21,195 bases of DNA, taken from the NCBI GenBank assembly GCA_030770425.1, contig JASJFT010000392.1, positions 1 through 21,195 of the forward strand, given 5' to 3'. The stretch is from Darksidea phi (lineage: Eukaryota > Ascomycota > Dothideomycetes > Pleosporales > Lentitheciaceae). Position numbers and translations under genes: made by a program. Positions 19,006 to 21,195 of this stretch are shown piece after piece (the first letter of the stretch is position 1; each line of letters opens with the position of its first letter). The notes under the pieces are model-generated. The model was not told the origin of the DNA. It saw nothing but the letters and a program-made list of their open reading frames with translations, and ran no database searches.

Positions 19006-20190
19006 TCAAATGATTGTGAGGGTTCGTTTTTGGAACCCTCCAGCCTCAAAGTCTTCGGGCTCTGGCCAAGAATGTGGGTCTCCTAATCGTCCTGGTCCCC
19101 AGGGGTGATCAAAGAATCCGATTCTGCGATATGTGTCCGGCCTGTCCTTGACTGGCTCCACAATGATACCATGAATGGCGCCTTCCGTAAATACGTCATC
19201 GGCAGAATCGCCACGAATTATATCCAGCATGTGGTAACATATAATGATGTGAACATGGCTTGCCTCGTGCTCCGTGAGACCGTAGTCATAATAGTCCAAT
19301 TTTCTGCAGACTCCTCTACCGTCCTCCCAAGGCTTTGATTGGTGATCTGGCTTGACAAATGCTTGGAGAACTAGGTATCCGCCAGAGACTTGACCTGTCA
19401 AATCGAGACCGGCCAGCTCAATGCTGACGTGCTTGACCTTGGCATAATACCGCGTGTCGCAACTATCTTGACTGCGGCTGTTGAATGTAGCAACTGTGAC
19501 GGAGGCCCATGACTAGGAAGGAGCTAGTGAATCCCTTGTTAGATAATGAAATACGACAATAAAGAAGGGTGATTGGGCTCACCACGGTACTTATTAGGGT
19601 AGACCCATGGGTTCTCTGACGGATCTGGTTCGGGCAATATTTGCCGGAGCAATCCAGGGAGGAGGCTGGACTTCCAGAGGCCAGCAACGTATTCATCCTG
19701 AAGAGCTTCTCCAAAGCGCTTCGCTATGCCGGACATAGCGGGGAGACTATCATCTTCAAAGCTGAGTTTGCATTCGGTAAATCGCTGGGCCACGTACCGC
19801 CATTTTCGGTACAATAATGGCTTCACGTCCTTGGGATCGTCTTTGGGCAAATTTTCCAGCAGGAGATTTTGCATGCGAAAAGGATAGCCTGCATTACCCC
19901 ATGGTGAATAATATCTCCGACAGGGAGGTCCTTCTGGAAACGCTTCGCAGGCAACTAACTCAGAGCACTCCCATACGAGTTGCTGACCGTAGTATATCGA
20001 ACGCTGGCTCAAGAGCCGCTCTTGCATGATCCAGCCTCGGTAGAATATCTGCTCGTGGTTCAATACGTCGTCTCCCATGCGTTCGGTATATCCGTAGAAG
20101 CCCGCCTCATAATCCATTCGGCGTACGGTGATGGGCACGGCTGAAGCAAGGCGCGGATCGCGGTCAATGAAAAGGCCGCATGGACGGGTA
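19006..20190 (-). pseudogene. HET domain protein, C-terminal half, interrupted
   Basis: HET proteins control heterokaryon incompatibility and programmed cell death in filamentous ascomycetes. The minus-strand frame enters at the transposon junction (20190) and shows GLFIDRDPRLASAVPI, then RGWIMQERLLSQRSIYYG with WECSE, the conserved late HET motif (RGWxLQERLLSxR). Next come LPAMSGIAKRFGE and EYVAGLW, all typical of the family. A 59-bp intron (19524-19582) follows. Exon 2 starts APS, then TAG at 19513-19515, then SWASV: the family has the signature APSWSWASV, so TGG (Trp) has become TAG, a CpA-to-TpA change on the plus strand. After it the frame stays open through YRRIGFFD to a TGA at 19006-19008. 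The N-terminal half (YAILSHTW and DTCCIDK motifs) is missing because the Tc1 element interrupts the gene; it may lie beyond the window. The gene is inactive as it stands. Confidence 0.8.
19524..19582 (-). other. Intron in HET relic
   Basis: The minus-strand donor GTGAGC follows ...AAGTACCGTG. A branch-like CTAAC lies in tatctaacaagg, and the acceptor is TTCACTAG. Splicing in phase 1 joins KYR to APS in frame and restores the family's KYRAPS/SWASV spacing. A second AG at 19513 would give an out-of-frame product, which supports the chosen acceptor. The length of 59 bp is typical of filamentous fungi. Confidence 0.65.
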
Positions 20191-20240
20191 CAGTCACCCC
20201 ACCAAATGCGACACGTATCAACACCTATACTTCAGCCATC
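20191..20240 (+). repeat. Left terminal repeat region of the Tc1 element
   Basis: The outer end is cagtcaccccaccaaatgcg with the TA target at 20189-20190. Its length cannot be determined without the other end. The ~55 bases to the transposase start are the likely terminal inverted repeat plus leader. Confidence 0.6.
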
Positions 20241-20246
20241 TACAAC

Positions 20247-21195
20247 ATATCCCCACAACGCTCGTTCGGCACAGAAATTAGTGCAAATCGTCGCCCTAAT
20301 GGAGAGCTATCTATCGACGCGCGCAATAGTATTATTTCGAAATCTGAGGCTGGTGTATCGACTGGTAAACTAGTAGCCGAGTTCTTAGTAACACCAAAAT
20401 GTATACGCGATACACTACGCAGATACCGCGAAACTGGCAGCAACGCTAATCGCCCTGGCCGTGGGCATCCTCCTATACTCACGAAGAGGGAGAAGAGAAC
20501 GCTATTACGCCATGCCCGAAAAACCCCAAAGATTTAGTATAAACAGCTTATCGAGGAAGCCTACTTAAGGAAGGACTACTCCCGCCGTACAGCCTACAAA
20601 GCCTTAAAAGATAAGGGCCTCACCAACTTCAGGGTAGTTAGAAGGCCTAAAATCGATAGGGCCACCGCTTAGAAATACCTAGAGTTCTACCGCGCGTATA
20701 GGAATATCGATCGGCGTAATTCTAGAATTCGGTTCTCTAATAAGTACTTAGTTCAGAAGGACGTAGGGCTAAATACTAAGTAGGTTTTTCGATACCTAGG
20801 GGAGAAATAGAATCACTTTATAATTACAGAGTAGACTACTAGCCGAGCGCCCCAGTAGATAGTATAGGCTTCTATATAGATTAATTTAAGAAGGCGTACT
20901 TAAAGATCTCTACTTATTATTATAGAGAGGGACCCCAACACCCCGCGCGGAGGTTATTCGGCAAATAGCTATTACAACGCCCTCGAGGAAGGCCTTCTAC
21001 CTAGTTATTAGGTAGGAGATCGATTCATGTAGGATAACGCGCGTATCCATACTGCGCGCAGTACGGCAGAGTTCCTAGAGAATTACGGGATTTAGACTAT
21101 CGATTTCCCACCCTATTTACTAGACCTCAACCCTATTGAACACCTATGGTGGGCACTCAAAAAGCTACTCCATGAGCACTACCCTGATCTATCGA
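20247..21195 (+). pseudogene. Tc1-like DD34E transposase, inactivated and partial
   Basis: One uninterrupted frame phase (codon starts at multiples of 3) from ~20247 to the window end. The expected start codon is ATA at 20247-20249, a possible RIP product of ATG. The N-terminal half has helix-turn-helix DNA-binding features (GELSIDARNSIISKSEAGVS, then TPKCIRDTLRRYRETG). The first in-frame stop is TAG at 20535. More stops follow where this family has Trp or Gln. The catalytic region has FSNKY (20733-20747), where the family has FSDE, so the first Asp is now Asn (GAT to AAT, RIP-type). The second Asp is intact in DNARIHTA (21033), and the Glu is intact in LNPIEHLW (21138). Exactly 34 residues separate these two, defining a DD34E transposase. 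It is inactive. Confidence 0.85.

Larger units (their letters stand above)
20191..21195 (+). mobile_element. Tc1/mariner transposon, runs off the right edge
   Basis: The left end is placed at cagtcaccccaccaaatgcg (20191), preceded by TA at 20189-20190. Tc1 elements duplicate a TA target and typically begin with CAGT, so this is a good match. The position also coincides exactly with the loss of HET similarity on the other strand. The transposase frame follows on the plus strand and is still running at the window end; the right terminal repeat is outside. RIP-type changes are present, most densely at ~20640-20930, but CA and TG are not eliminated, so this copy was hit much less than the large block. 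Confidence 0.8.

Noticed and set aside
19463..19714. Minus-strand 83-codon frame across the HET intron
   Set aside because: It is an out-of-phase shadow of HET exon 1, the intron and exon 2.
19817..20482. Small frames at 19817-20029 (+), 20128-20373 (+) and 20240-20482 (-)
   Set aside because: They are antisense or out-of-phase to the HET relic or the Tc1 transposase, both supported by family motifs.

Overview
The window looks like nuclear DNA of a filamentous ascomycete (Pezizomycotina). The case rests on a 16.7 kb block with an extreme repeat-induced point mutation (RIP) signature, HET (heterokaryon incompatibility) domain genes, a 59-bp fungal-type intron, and Ty3/gypsy chromoviral and Tc1 transposons. 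I cannot name a genus; a Dothideomycete would fit but is a guess.

Positions ~86-16850 are one continuous AT-rich block in which CpA and TpG are almost absent on both strands. This removes nearly every ATG, TGG, CAN and TGN codon and explains why no conventional ORF is found there. Reading through the RIP-type stops still reveals old elements. At 86-3620 (+) lies a 5'-truncated Ty3/gypsy chromovirus pol (protease end, RT, RNase H, integrase, chromodomain). 3621-7771 is RIP-mutated sequence that I cannot assign. 7772-8257 is a tandem array of a 111-bp unit. 8258-9788 is a small LTR element with ~247-bp LTRs and a ~1 kb interior. 9968-16284 (-) is a full-length gypsy chromovirus with two 180-bp LTRs, flanked immediately on both sides by a 130-bp direct repeat.

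From ~16850 the sequence abruptly becomes ordinary mid-GC DNA, but its genes are damaged. On the minus strand at 16870-17386 is a truncated alpha/beta-hydrolase relic. Its 3' end runs into a short fragment resembling the N-terminal HET motif, exactly at the edge of the RIP block. 17387-18367 holds no recognisable gene. At 18426-18800 (+) is a small thioredoxin-like gene with an in-frame TAA just after its WCxxC motif. At 19006-20190 (-) is the C-terminal half of a HET protein, with one intron and a TAG where the family has Trp. The HET gene is cut at 20190 by a Tc1/mariner (DD34E) transposon that runs off the right edge; its transposase carries several TAG stops and has lost its first catalytic Asp.

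Overall this is a repeat-rich, RIP-inactivated compartment bordering a gene relic zone in which RIP-type changes also occur in sequences that look single-copy. I see no operon, biosynthetic cluster, CRISPR array, RNA gene or obviously new molecular system. The unusual features are the completeness of CpA loss, the nested architecture of the repeats, and the spread of C-to-T nonsense changes into neighbouring genes.
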